From positions 1 to 6,480 of the forward strand of contig CAJOPO010000094.1 in the NCBI GenBank assembly GCA_905236315.1: a DNA stretch of 6,480 nucleotides. Direction: 5' to 3'. The position numbers and the translations under genes were made by a program. Shown piece by piece: positions 1 to 6,094 of the stretch. Each line of letters starts with the position of its first letter. The stretch's first letter is position 1. The notes beneath the pieces were generated by a model. The model worked only from the letters and a program-made list of their open reading frames with translations. It did no database searches and was not told where the DNA came from. Source of the stretch: an uncultured Treponema sp. Lineage in GTDB: Bacteria > Spirochaetota > Spirochaetia > Treponematales > Treponemataceae.

Positions 1-586
1 CATAAAGGACATCAGAACGGGGGCTACCACTTTTTATATATTCCCCCTCATATAAAAGCCCCTTTGGATAAACATTTATGCCCCAAGCAGATTCAACTGG
101 AATAACGTCTATCATTTTAGAGTCGTTTAGGCTTACAAGGTATGCCATCTTAGAAAAGGCTTTACCACGATATAGTCCTATAGTCTTAAAGCCCAGCTCC
201 CCATGCCATGTGTTTATATAAAACTGCCCCTTTCGCTTTACCGTGCCATAGGGCTTTCTATAATTATCTATCCAGACTTTCGCGCGGCTTAAATAGTACA
301 CCCTGTGCCAAAGTGTGTTTTTAACTTTCTTTATGTAAGAAGGAAAGTCTTTAGAGGTGTCATTCACAAACCAGATGAATTTATAATTAGGATTTCGCTT
401 GTGGAGTTCTTGCACAATGTATTTAGGATTGCAGCCAAAACCGCCCTTGCCTTCAAAGGTGCATACAGCGATGAGATTTTTATCTATGGGGAAAAGTCTG
501 AAGATGTAAAAAGCGAGGGAAGAGAGACAGGCTTTGCATTTACGGTAGAAGATATATCTTTTTTCTGCAAAAGAGGAGTGCGCCAT
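1..586 (-). CDS. CDP-glycerol glycerophosphotransferase family protein (TagF-like), N-terminal part, runs off window
   Basis: The frame is open from ATG at 586 to the window edge, giving 195 complete codons of a longer protein. An AAGGAGGT ribosome site lies at 601-594 with seven bases before the ATG, which fixes the start. The visible part aligns without gaps, apart from one residue at the N-terminus, to the complete TagF-like protein at 5941-4634; by eye about two thirds of residues match. It keeps the family's TWHG motif (residues 126-129), where the histidine belongs to the active site of teichoic acid polymerases that transfer polyol phosphate from a CDP-polyol to a glycan. Near-invariant blocks shared with the paralogue include CTFEGKGGFGCNPKY (about 42-56) and WIDNYRKPYG (105-114). 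The second active-site histidine and the CDP-binding C-terminal half lie outside the window. It follows the IspD-like gene through repeat R1. Polymerase versus single-unit transferase cannot be decided. Confidence 0.88.
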   Translation of the reverse strand, partial: MAHSSFAEKRYIFYRKCKACLSSLAFYIFRLFPIDKNLIAVCTFEGKGGFGCNPKYIVQELHKRNPNYKFIWFVNDTSKDFPSYIKKVKNTLWHRVYYLSRAKVWIDNYRKPYGTVKRKGQFYINTWHGELGFKTIGLYRGKAFSKMAYLVSLNDSKMIDVIPVESAWGINVYPKGLLYEGEYIKSGSPRSDVLY

Positions 587-770
587 TTATGCCACCTCCT
601 TATAAGAAGAGGCATAACGTGCGCGTGCGGTAGACACAGGTGCTTCGCTTCGCTCAACATGACGATGTATTACATCTGTCGCTCTATGACTAAATCCATT
701 CGTCGTTCTGAGACTACTGCCGAAGAACCTGCTATCGCTAGCAATTACACTATACTGTTGTACCCCCCCC
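587..770 (-). repeat. Direct repeat R1: poly-G switch, hidden reading frame and ribosome site between IspD-like and TagF-like genes
   Basis: This segment is a diverged second copy of 4468-4660. On the minus strand it starts with G8 in the last codons of the IspD-like gene and continues through TAC..CAGTATAGT, the stop codon, a shared block with the perfect palindrome GATGTAATACATC (676-664), and AAGGAGGTGGCATAA up to the next ATG. In the present frame the upstream gene stops at 747-745. If the tract gained one G, a frame would stay open for 58 residues and end in TAA at 589-587, directly abutting the ATG at 586. The middle carries a GTTGAGCGAAGCGAAGCA stretch, which looks like the dispersed short repeats found in several bacterial genomes; that comparison is from memory. 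No other gene is visible in these bases. Confidence 0.85.
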
Positions 771-1467
771 ACATTTCTTTTCGCGAAATTAATGCTTTAA
801 ATATATCTAAGTCATCTTGGGTGGTTAGCTTTAAGTTCTTATCAGAACCTTTAGAAAAGTATATTTTTTCGCCTAGCATATTCATTAGCACACAAGTGGC
901 AGCAGTATTTTCTATGTGCTGTGCATCCGCTTGCTTGTGCGCCCATAGCAATTTTTCTAGCGAATATGTATGAGGAGTTTGCGTGCGAAATAGCTCTTCT
1001 CTAGGAATACTTACAGAGGATTCTATGGCATCTTGACTTCTAAAGATGGCTTCCACACAGGGCATCGCAGCAATGGCAGAGCCGTATTGCTTATATGTAG
1101 CAAGGCTATCAGAAATGATTTCTGAAGAAACAAAGGGGCGGTTTCCATCGTGAATCATAACGGAAGTTGTAGCATCACAGTGTTTTTCTAGTTCTTTAAG
1201 ACCACAAAATATTGATTCCTGCCCACTTTTGCCACCTGTAACAACCCACTTTAGCTTAGTAATCTTAAACTCTAGGGCATAGGCTTTTACGGTTTCTATC
1301 CAAGGCTCTAGCGTAACTACACAGATTGCGTCAATCTGTGGGTGCTGCTGAAAGGCTTGCATTGTATGCACTATCACAGGTCTTCCGTCTATATGCAAAA
1401 ACTGCTTTGGAAGCTCCATCTTCATTCTGCTACCAATTCCCGCTGCGGTAAGTAATGCTACTGTCAT
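745..1467 (-). CDS. IspD/TarI-family cytidylyltransferase, probably CDP-polyol (e.g. CDP-ribitol or CDP-glycerol type) synthase
   Basis: The 240-residue product has the length and motifs of the IspD/TarI family, which joins CTP to a polyol phosphate to give a CDP-polyol and pyrophosphate. Seen directly: the nucleotide loop AAGIGSRM..LPKQF (residues 8-23, with R14 and K21 in the usual catalytic places), HDGNRPFV (106-113), RTQTPHTY (161-168) and the GSDKNLKLTTQDD segment (207-219). The ATG at 1467 overlaps the LicD stop as ATGA and has GGAG eight bases upstream, so the two are translationally coupled. Campylobacterota normally make isoprenoids with a fused IspDF enzyme, so a stand-alone copy among LicD and TagF genes more likely supplies a glycan precursor than the MEP pathway. 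No TarJ-type dehydrogenase is visible, so the substrate is open. The C-terminus ends in a poly-G-encoded WGGYNSIV that the family does not need. Confidence 0.88.
   Translation of the reverse strand: MTVALLTAAGIGSRMKMELPKQFLHIDGRPVIVHTMQAFQQHPQIDAICVVTLEPWIETVKAYALEFKITKLKWVVTGGKSGQESIFCGLKELEKHCDATTSVMIHDGNRPFVSSEIISDSLATYKQYGSAIAAMPCVEAIFRSQDAIESSVSIPREELFRTQTPHTYSLEKLLWAHKQADAQHIENTAATCVLMNMLGEKIYFSKGSDKNLKLTTQDDLDIFKALISRKEMWGGYNSIV
763..770 (-). repeat. G8 homopolymer tract at the 3' end of the IspD-like gene (putative slippage site)
   Basis: Eight consecutive C on the plus strand read as TGG GGG GGG in the IspD-like gene, giving W233-G234-G235 followed by YNSIV and stop. G7 would end in GGTTV and a stop, while G9 would open the 58-residue tail. 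Runs of this length in Campylobacterota are commonly phase variable, but variability here is inferred. Confidence 0.7.
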
Positions 1468-2273
1468 AAGGCAATCTCCACTACAGGATGCACTTTGCGT
1501 TTTTCTACAGGGGGAAGCTCCATATAGTCCCCAAACTCTTGCGATAACCAGTCCAAATATCCTTTTTCTGCCATAAAGGTTTTGTCTTCAAATTTTATAT
1601 TAACATATTCGTTATACCACTCCCTTTTGTAGCCTGCAAACTTTCTAGGAATGGGGAATGTTAAAGCACGCACTAATTGAGTGTCCTGCTTTTTATTGCT
1701 TATGCGCACTAGATTTTTATAAAGGCTATATGCAGAGTTTCCAAAAAGATGATAGATAAAAGCATACCACAATCTCTTGAGCCTTGTTTTACTAGCTATG
1801 CGTCCAACGGCAGACCAGAGGATTTTCCTAACACAAAAGCATTTAAACGTGTGTATTTTGCGCCCTAGCTTTCCGTCAGGAACGCCATCGCGCGGGAAGA
1901 TATCCATAAAAACGCCCTGCTCATAGGGCATTTGCTCTTGAAACTCCCTTAAAAAAAGCGTGTTCTTTTTTCTAAGTTTACCATATCCCCATCTGTAGCC
2001 GGGAGTGTTTTCTATGTCTTGAAAATAAAAATGCTCATGGTCTAAGTCCTTTTCTAAAACAGACTTAAACTTTTCATATTCACAGCGGAGCATAGAAACA
2101 TCAGCATCATCGTCCCATGGAATAAAACCACCATGACGCACAGCCCCTAACAGTGTGCCTCCTGTAAGGCTATAGTGGATATTATTCTTGCGGCAAATTC
2201 TATCAAACTCTGATAAGAGTTCTAGCTCGGTCTGTTGCAGTTTATGCAAAGTTTCTTCGTCAAGTTTAATCAT
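1464..2273 (-). CDS. LicD-family phosphotransferase
   Basis: The 269-residue product carries the hallmark LicD block: YSLTGGTLLGAVRHGGFIPW (residues 34-53) followed by DDDADVSM (54-61), the nucleotidyltransferase-like fold with acidic metal-binding residues. A second family segment, YEQGVFMDIFPRDGVPD, lies at 117-133. Characterised LicD proteins transfer phosphocholine or related phospho-groups from CDP-activated donors to cell-surface glycans; fukutin-related proteins share the fold. Its 8-base overlap with the epimerase gene (2266-2273) and ATGA overlap with the cytidylyltransferase gene imply one transcript and coupled translation, and suggest it uses the CDP product of that neighbour. AAGGA seven bases before the ATG supports this start. 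There is no signal peptide or clear membrane span, so it is probably cytoplasmic. The phospho-group moved is unknown. Confidence 0.92.
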   Translation of the reverse strand: MIKLDEETLHKLQQTELELLSEFDRICRKNNIHYSLTGGTLLGAVRHGGFIPWDDDADVSMLRCEYEKFKSVLEKDLDHEHFYFQDIENTPGYRWGYGKLRKKNTLFLREFQEQMPYEQGVFMDIFPRDGVPDGKLGRKIHTFKCFCVRKILWSAVGRIASKTRLKRLWYAFIYHLFGNSAYSLYKNLVRISNKKQDTQLVRALTFPIPRKFAGYKREWYNEYVNIKFEDKTFMAEKGYLDWLSQEFGDYMELPPVEKRKVHPVVEIAL

Positions 2274-3333
2274 CTTTTAATCCTTGACGTAATAAGTCTA
2301 CAGTTAGCTTTAAACCGCTATCAATATCAAATAATTCCCTACAGCCTAAGGTACACAATTTTGTATTATCAAGGATTGCCCTTGTAGCCTTGCTAAAGCC
2401 CTTTTGCTCTGTTTCATTAGGGAGTTCAAAAACGACTTTTGTACCTGCAATGCTAGCAAGTTTTTGTGCAAGACTTTTTAGCGTTATGTCAGATTTCTTA
2501 GATGACACATTATAGGCTTCCCCAGTCTTTCCGTTAAGCAAAATTACTAAAACAGCAAGGCAAGCGTCAAAGACATCTATATATGAATAAAACTGCTTTC
2601 CTTCACTCTTTAGCACAATGTCTTCCCTCTGAACAGCCTTCTTTATAAACTGGGAAAGTGCCTTGCTATCGTCCTTTTTCATTGTAGGGCCATATACACG
2701 GCACAAGCGGGGAATAACTACATCAAGATTGTATTCTTTAGCGTAGGCACAGCAAAGGCTCTCCCCTACCCTTTTGCTTTCTGGATAACCTGCTCTGACT
2801 GTATTGCAATCAATGTAGCCTAAGTCTTTTTCTGTAAAACTTAGCTGTCCCTCTAGTGCCTCGCCGTAAATCTCTACAGAAGACAAAAATATAAATCTTT
2901 TGCAGGAATGATTCTTTGCGTATTCAAGTAGATTTAGTGTACCTAGCACATTTGCATTTATTGTGCCAATGGGGTCTGTGCTATACTGCACAGGGTGAGT
3001 GTTGCTTGCTGCATGGATTATATAATCAAAATTTGCGTTTTGCGTTAAAGGAACATTTACATCATGGCAAAGAAGAGTAAGATTAGGAGCGGATAAGTAT
3101 TCGCTAAAAGCATTTTGTAGATTGCCCAAAGTGCGCCCTAGTGCAGTGATGGAAATATTTAGTCCCTCTGTTTCATTTAAAAACATAAGGGTGTCTATAA
3201 GCACTCTACCTATCATACCAGAAGCACCTGTTATTAAAAACTTAGAGTTTAATAATGAAGAATTAACACTTAGGCAATTCTTTGTTATAAAATCTGCTAT
3301 CTCTTTTATTGCATTTTTATACATGCAGTTCAT
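2266..3333 (-). CDS. NAD-dependent epimerase/dehydratase (extended SDR), sugar-nucleotide modifying
   Basis: The 355-residue product is a typical extended short-chain dehydrogenase/reductase. Seen directly: the NAD-binding GASGMIG (residues 36-42) after a short beta strand, HAAS (107-110), FLSSVEIYG (149-157) with the catalytic serine region, YPESK (183-187, the YxxxK catalytic pair), PRLCRVYGP (208-216) and YSYIDVFDA (249-257) in the substrate domain. These motifs are shared by nucleotide-sugar epimerases, dehydratases and decarboxylases, so the exact reaction cannot be assigned. An RBS-like AGAGG sits ten bases before ATG 3333; a second in-frame ATG four codons in is a weaker alternative. 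It starts 24 bases after the FkbM gene and overlaps the LicD start by 8 bases. It may prepare the sugar or polyol that the cytidylyltransferase or LicD acts on, which is inference. Confidence 0.9.
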   Translation of the reverse strand: MNCMYKNAIKEIADFITKNCLSVNSSLLNSKFLITGASGMIGRVLIDTLMFLNETEGLNISITALGRTLGNLQNAFSEYLSAPNLTLLCHDVNVPLTQNANFDYIIHAASNTHPVQYSTDPIGTINANVLGTLNLLEYAKNHSCKRFIFLSSVEIYGEALEGQLSFTEKDLGYIDCNTVRAGYPESKRVGESLCCAYAKEYNLDVVIPRLCRVYGPTMKKDDSKALSQFIKKAVQREDIVLKSEGKQFYSYIDVFDACLAVLVILLNGKTGEAYNVSSKKSDITLKSLAQKLASIAGTKVVFELPNETEQKGFSKATRAILDNTKLCTLGCRELFDIDSGLKLTVDLLRQGLKDD

Positions 3334-3357
3334 TTAAATAAAACCTCTTTTACACCC

Positions 3358-4467
3358 TCATGGCAAGGCGTACAATACTGTGTCTTCTGCAGCAAGTGAA
3401 TAATGGCGCAAATAAAATTTATACTCGCTATTCATCTGCAAAATCACCTTAGGCAATTCCCATATATCTTCTGTTTTATGATATATGCTAATTGCAAGTT
3501 TGGGCTTAAGGCGGCAAATCGTTTCCCTTGCCCCACACAAAGCCTTAAGCTCTGAACCTTCAATGTCCATCTTTATAAAAGTGACATCTCTATCTTTACA
3601 AACATCATCAAGAGCGCAAACAGGAATTTCTATTGTGGTACAAGAATCTTCCTTTGCGTTTTTTACGTTTATGTTACCTGCTTCTCTAACCCTAGAGAGC
3701 GCACCGCCCCCTGTGGAAAAATGAAGAGCCGTTGTCTTGTCCCATAAACCTTGTTGTAGAAGTACCCCCCCCCCGTGCGTTTGTATAGTAATTAGATTAT
3801 CCTTTGCTTTTTTGACGTTTGCACTGTCTGGCTCAAAAGCATAAATGTATGAAAAGTTGTTCCCCGCCCAAGCCTTAAATGCAAGGGATGTCATGCCATC
3901 AAAGGCACCTGCGTCAACAAAACATTCTTTATTACATCTTGCGTTATTTAAAGCTGGTAAGTCAAAATATGCTCGGCTCATTAGCTCATCTTCTAACTTG
4001 CCAAAATTAACAATATGCTCTTCTTTTATGCCGCTTTCTATAAGCTGTTTATAAATTTCTTTATAGTAAAGGCGTGAAGAAATAACTATTACTTCGTCCT
4101 TGTAATTATTAAGATATTCGTTAAATGAAATTATAGGTAAGCCTGCACATTCTGTTTTAGTAGAATTATTGTCAACAAAACATTCAAACTTAATATTAGA
4201 ATATGTTTTAACTATATTTTGCCCCCACCAACCTGCACCAAAGATTAACTTTTTAGCTGGGGAAGAAAATATTTTATCAAGGGTTTTACCTTCATTGCTT
4301 GTTTTTATTACGTTATAGATATAGGAGAAATCTTCCGTAAGGCTATACATTAAGCGATTCTGAAAGATGTACTTGGATTCATCGTCCATAAGATGAAGGT
4401 TGATGTCGCGTAATAGATTTGATATGGAAGTAAAGTTTTCAGATTGGAATGATAAGGAGCTGGACAT
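3358..4467 (-). CDS. FkbM-family methyltransferase with N-terminal Rossmann-like domain; contains in-frame G10 tract
   Basis: The 369-residue product has two parts. Residues about 70-160 look like a nucleotide-binding Rossmann-like domain: LIFGAGWWGQNIV (74-86) and FECFVDNN (94-101). Residues about 180-369 form an FkbM/Methyltransf_21 SAM-dependent methyltransferase: ECFVDAGAFDG (181-191, SAM loop), YAFEPD (209-214), FIKMDIEGSE (297-306) and a C-terminal SIYHKTED segment. FkbM proteins O-methylate hydroxyls, and homologues in polysaccharide loci methylate sugars; the acceptor here is unknown. The start has a strong AAGGAGGT (4481-4474) six bases upstream, supplied by repeat R2. A G10 run encodes GGG at 232-234 between the SAM loop and the DIEGSE motif. 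The gene is intact as read; losing or gaining one G would end the protein near residue 258-265, before DIEGSE, so it is a probable on/off phase-variable enzyme. Confidence 0.92.
   Translation of the reverse strand: MSSSLSFQSENFTSISNLLRDINLHLMDDESKYIFQNRLMYSLTEDFSYIYNVIKTSNEGKTLDKIFSSPAKKLIFGAGWWGQNIVKTYSNIKFECFVDNNSTKTECAGLPIISFNEYLNNYKDEVIVISSRLYYKEIYKQLIESGIKEEHIVNFGKLEDELMSRAYFDLPALNNARCNKECFVDAGAFDGMTSLAFKAWAGNNFSYIYAFEPDSANVKKAKDNLITIQTHGGGVLLQQGLWDKTTALHFSTGGGALSRVREAGNINVKNAKEDSCTTIEIPVCALDDVCKDRDVTFIKMDIEGSELKALCGARETICRLKPKLAISIYHKTEDIWELPKVILQMNSEYKFYLRHYSLAAEDTVLYALP
3765..3774 (-). repeat. G10 homopolymer tract inside the FkbM methyltransferase gene
   Basis: Ten consecutive C on the plus strand, read as CAC GGG GGG GGG GTA on the coding strand. 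The length seen keeps the gene open. With nine G the shifted frame reaches a TAA about 31 codons after the tract; with eleven it reaches a TAG after about 23. Either product would lack the conserved DIEGSE region. Runs of this kind are classical contingency tracts in Campylobacter and Helicobacter surface loci; variability itself is not shown by one sequence. Confidence 0.78.
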
Positions 4468-4660
4468 TATGCCACCTCCTTATAAGAGGGAACATAATGT
4501 GTGCGTGCGGTAGATGTTTCGCTTAAGGCAAAGCCTTCTAGCTCAACATGACGATGTATTACATCTGTCGCTCTATAACTAAATCTATTCGTCGTTCTGA
4601 GGCGACCGCCGAAGAACCTACTATCACTAGCAATTATACTATACTGAAGTACCCCCCCCC
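4468..4660 (-). repeat. Direct repeat R2: poly-G switch, hidden reading frame and ribosome site between TagF-like and FkbM genes
   Basis: This is the second copy of the element at 587-770, in the same orientation and the same relation to its genes. On the minus strand it starts with G9 in the last codons of the TagF-like gene, passes that gene's stop (4636-4634), and holds the shared palindrome GATGTAATACATC (4565-4553) and the AAGGAGGTGGCATA ribosome site of the next gene. It differs from R1 by scattered substitutions and by nine extra bases near 4517-4540, where a small inverted repeat AAGGCTTTGCCTT sits. If the tract were G10, a 61-residue frame would run to TAA at 4469-4467, overlapping the FkbM ATG by one base. 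No other gene is visible in these bases. Confidence 0.85.
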
Positions 4661-5941
4661 ACTACTATTCATATTATTAGTAATATTCATTTTACTCTCC
4701 ACTACTTTAGCTAAATCTTCACTTGCGTTTCCCGTAAAGACCAGCCCTATTTCTCTATAAAAATTATCTAGTCTGTTATTATAATCGCTTTGATTAAAAT
4801 CTGCAATATCTTGCATAAGGTCTTCGTTATTCTGGGCAAGCGTAAAAGGAAATTCCACATCTAAAGACGGCATAATTTCTTTATTAATGCCTATATGATT
4901 TCGCTCATCAGTGGCAAAGTTCCACATAAGGCTTCCCCTATCTTTTGTGTATTGCTGCACATCATCGGCATACAAAAAGACTGGTATTTTTGCAAAGCCC
5001 GCTTCAAAGCATGCACTAGAGTAATCCGTTATATAGGCATCCATACCCGCAAGGATTTCGTACATATCATCAGCGTGGCTTTCGTCAAACATTCTCTCCT
5101 GCACTTCTGGATTAGAATATTCAGTAAAAGACGAAGCGAGTTGGGGATGCACTCTAGTACAAATATACCAAGTGCCACCAAATTTATTTTCTAGCGTTTG
5201 CAAGAGTCTCTTAAAATCAACATTCCACTCTTCGCTAAACACGCTACGCACACCGTTTTTTGCTCCTTCGCGGAAGGTGGGGGCAAACATTACAATCTTT
5301 GCATCATCTGGTAAATGGTACTTTGCTTTTATCTTTTCCTTTGCCACTTTCCTGTCGCCATAAAGAACATCACAGCGAGGGGCACCAGTTTTTAGATAGC
5401 TTCCTTCATAAACAAGGCCTTTAGGACACATCTCTTCGCAAAATTTAGAATCAATAACTAGGTCATCTATCATATCTGAATCATTTTTGCTTACAAGATA
5501 TGCCATCTTAGAAAACCCTTTGCCACGCCATAAACCAACACATTTTATCGCTAAGGTGTAATGATTTACATTTAAATAATATTGTCCCTTCCTTTTGCAA
5601 GTGCCATAGGGCTTTCTGTAGTTATCTATCCATACTTTAGAACGGCTTAAATAATAAGCACGGCTCCAGAGTGTATTAGGCACTTTTTTTATGTATGTGG
5701 GAAACTGCTTTTGTTTATCATTAACAAACCAAACAAATTTGATATTTGGATTTCGTTCGTGTAATTTTTGCACTAGGTATTTGGGATTACAGCCAAAGCC
5801 ACCCTTACCTTCAAAAGTGCATACCGAAACAAGATTTTTATCTATAGGGAAAATTCTGCATAAATAAAAGCATAAACTATTAAAAAAAGCCTTTCGTTTT
5901 CTGTAAGCAATATATTTTTCTTCTGGAGTTTTTGCCACCAT
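4634..5941 (-). CDS. CDP-glycerol glycerophosphotransferase family protein (TagF-like) with altered WHG motif
   Basis: The 435-residue product matches the catalytic domain of teichoic-acid polymerases and transferases that move polyol phosphate from CDP-polyol to a membrane-linked or glycan acceptor. Seen directly: WIDNYRKPYG (104-113), MFAPTFREG (218-226), CTRVHP (261-266, with the second active-site histidine H265), ITDYSSACFEAGF (304-316) and VFLYADDVQQYTKDRG (321-336), the nucleotide-binding region of the family. The first active-site motif is abnormal: where the paralogue at the other end of the window has TWHG, this protein reads VNHY (125-128), keeping the histidine but not the flanking residues. 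There is no frameshift. It is the first gene of the run, followed by R2. ATG 5941 has GAGG only three bases upstream; the next codon, GTG at 5938, has better spacing, so the start may be one codon later. The C-terminus ends in poly-G-encoded GGGYFSIV. Confidence 0.9.
   Translation of the reverse strand: MVAKTPEEKYIAYRKRKAFFNSLCFYLCRIFPIDKNLVSVCTFEGKGGFGCNPKYLVQKLHERNPNIKFVWFVNDKQKQFPTYIKKVPNTLWSRAYYLSRSKVWIDNYRKPYGTCKRKGQYYLNVNHYTLAIKCVGLWRGKGFSKMAYLVSKNDSDMIDDLVIDSKFCEEMCPKGLVYEGSYLKTGAPRCDVLYGDRKVAKEKIKAKYHLPDDAKIVMFAPTFREGAKNGVRSVFSEEWNVDFKRLLQTLENKFGGTWYICTRVHPQLASSFTEYSNPEVQERMFDESHADDMYEILAGMDAYITDYSSACFEAGFAKIPVFLYADDVQQYTKDRGSLMWNFATDERNHIGINKEIMPSLDVEFPFTLAQNNEDLMQDIADFNQSDYNNRLDNFYREIGLVFTGNASEDLAKVVESKMNITNNMNSSGGGYFSIV
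4652..4660 (-). repeat. G9 homopolymer tract at the 3' end of the TagF-like gene (putative slippage site)
   Basis: Nine consecutive C on the plus strand encode G428-G430 of the TagF-like protein, followed by YFSIV and stop. Eight G would give GGGTSV and stop; ten G would open the 61-residue tail. The three outcomes differ only at the C-terminus, unlike the internal tract of the FkbM gene. Confidence 0.7.
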
Positions 5942-5956
5942 GTACCTCGATATTTT

Positions 5957-5985
5957 ATATTACCATATATTATTGGGGATAACAA
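5957..5985 (-). promoter_or_regulatory. Possible sigma70-type promoter for the minus-strand gene run
   Basis: On the minus strand TTGTTA (5985-5980) is followed after 17 bases by TAATAT (5962-5957), preceded by TGG as an extended -10. Spacing is ideal, but each hexamer matches the consensus at only four of six positions. The predicted start near 5950 would leave a leader of only about nine bases before the ATG, which is short. A promoter further upstream is equally possible. Confidence 0.3.
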
Positions 5986-6000
5986 GGGGATTTGCAGAAT

Positions 6001-6056
6001 TTAGAGCTTAGGGCTTAGAGATTAGACGATAGACGGTAGAATATAGCGGGTAGTTT
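6001..6056. repeat. Degenerate heptamer tandem repeat (NTAGNNN, eight units)
   Basis: Eight consecutive seven-base units start TTAGAGC, TTAGGGC, TTAGAGA, TTAGACG, ATAGACG, GTAGAAT, ATAGCGG and GTAGTTT. TAG is fixed at positions 2-4 of each unit while the rest drifts. Because seven is not a multiple of three, TAG falls in every plus-strand frame. The function is unknown; a decayed slippage array is one explanation. Confidence 0.65.
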
Positions 6057-6065
6057 TTTGAGCTA

Positions 6066-6094
6066 TTGCATTCTTCAACAAAATGTGTTATAGT
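6066..6094 (+). promoter_or_regulatory. Promoter-like hexamer pair on the plus strand
   Basis: TTGCAT (6066-6071) and TATAGT (6089-6094) are separated by 17 bases. The -10 matches the consensus at five of six positions; the -35 matches at only three. No plus-strand gene follows in the window beyond short frames, so it may be chance or may start a small RNA. Confidence 0.2.

Noticed and set aside
587..772. Stand-alone 61-residue gene on the minus strand starting at GTG 772
   Set aside because: The GTG start overlaps the poly-G tract inside the IspD-like gene and has no ribosome site. It makes sense only as a frameshifted tail, which is how it is reported.
305..973. 222-residue open frame on the plus strand
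   Set aside because: It lies antisense to the second TagF-like gene, repeat R1 and the IspD-like gene, has no ribosome site and shows no family motifs; it is a shadow of real minus-strand genes.
4895..5363. Two plus-strand open frames inside the TagF-like gene
   Set aside because: They are antisense to a gene with clear conserved motifs and have no start signals of their own.
5521..5580. Frameshift as the cause of the altered WHG motif
   Set aside because: The reading frame and length match the paralogue on both sides, and the other two frames do not restore TWHG, so substitution or gene conversion is more likely.
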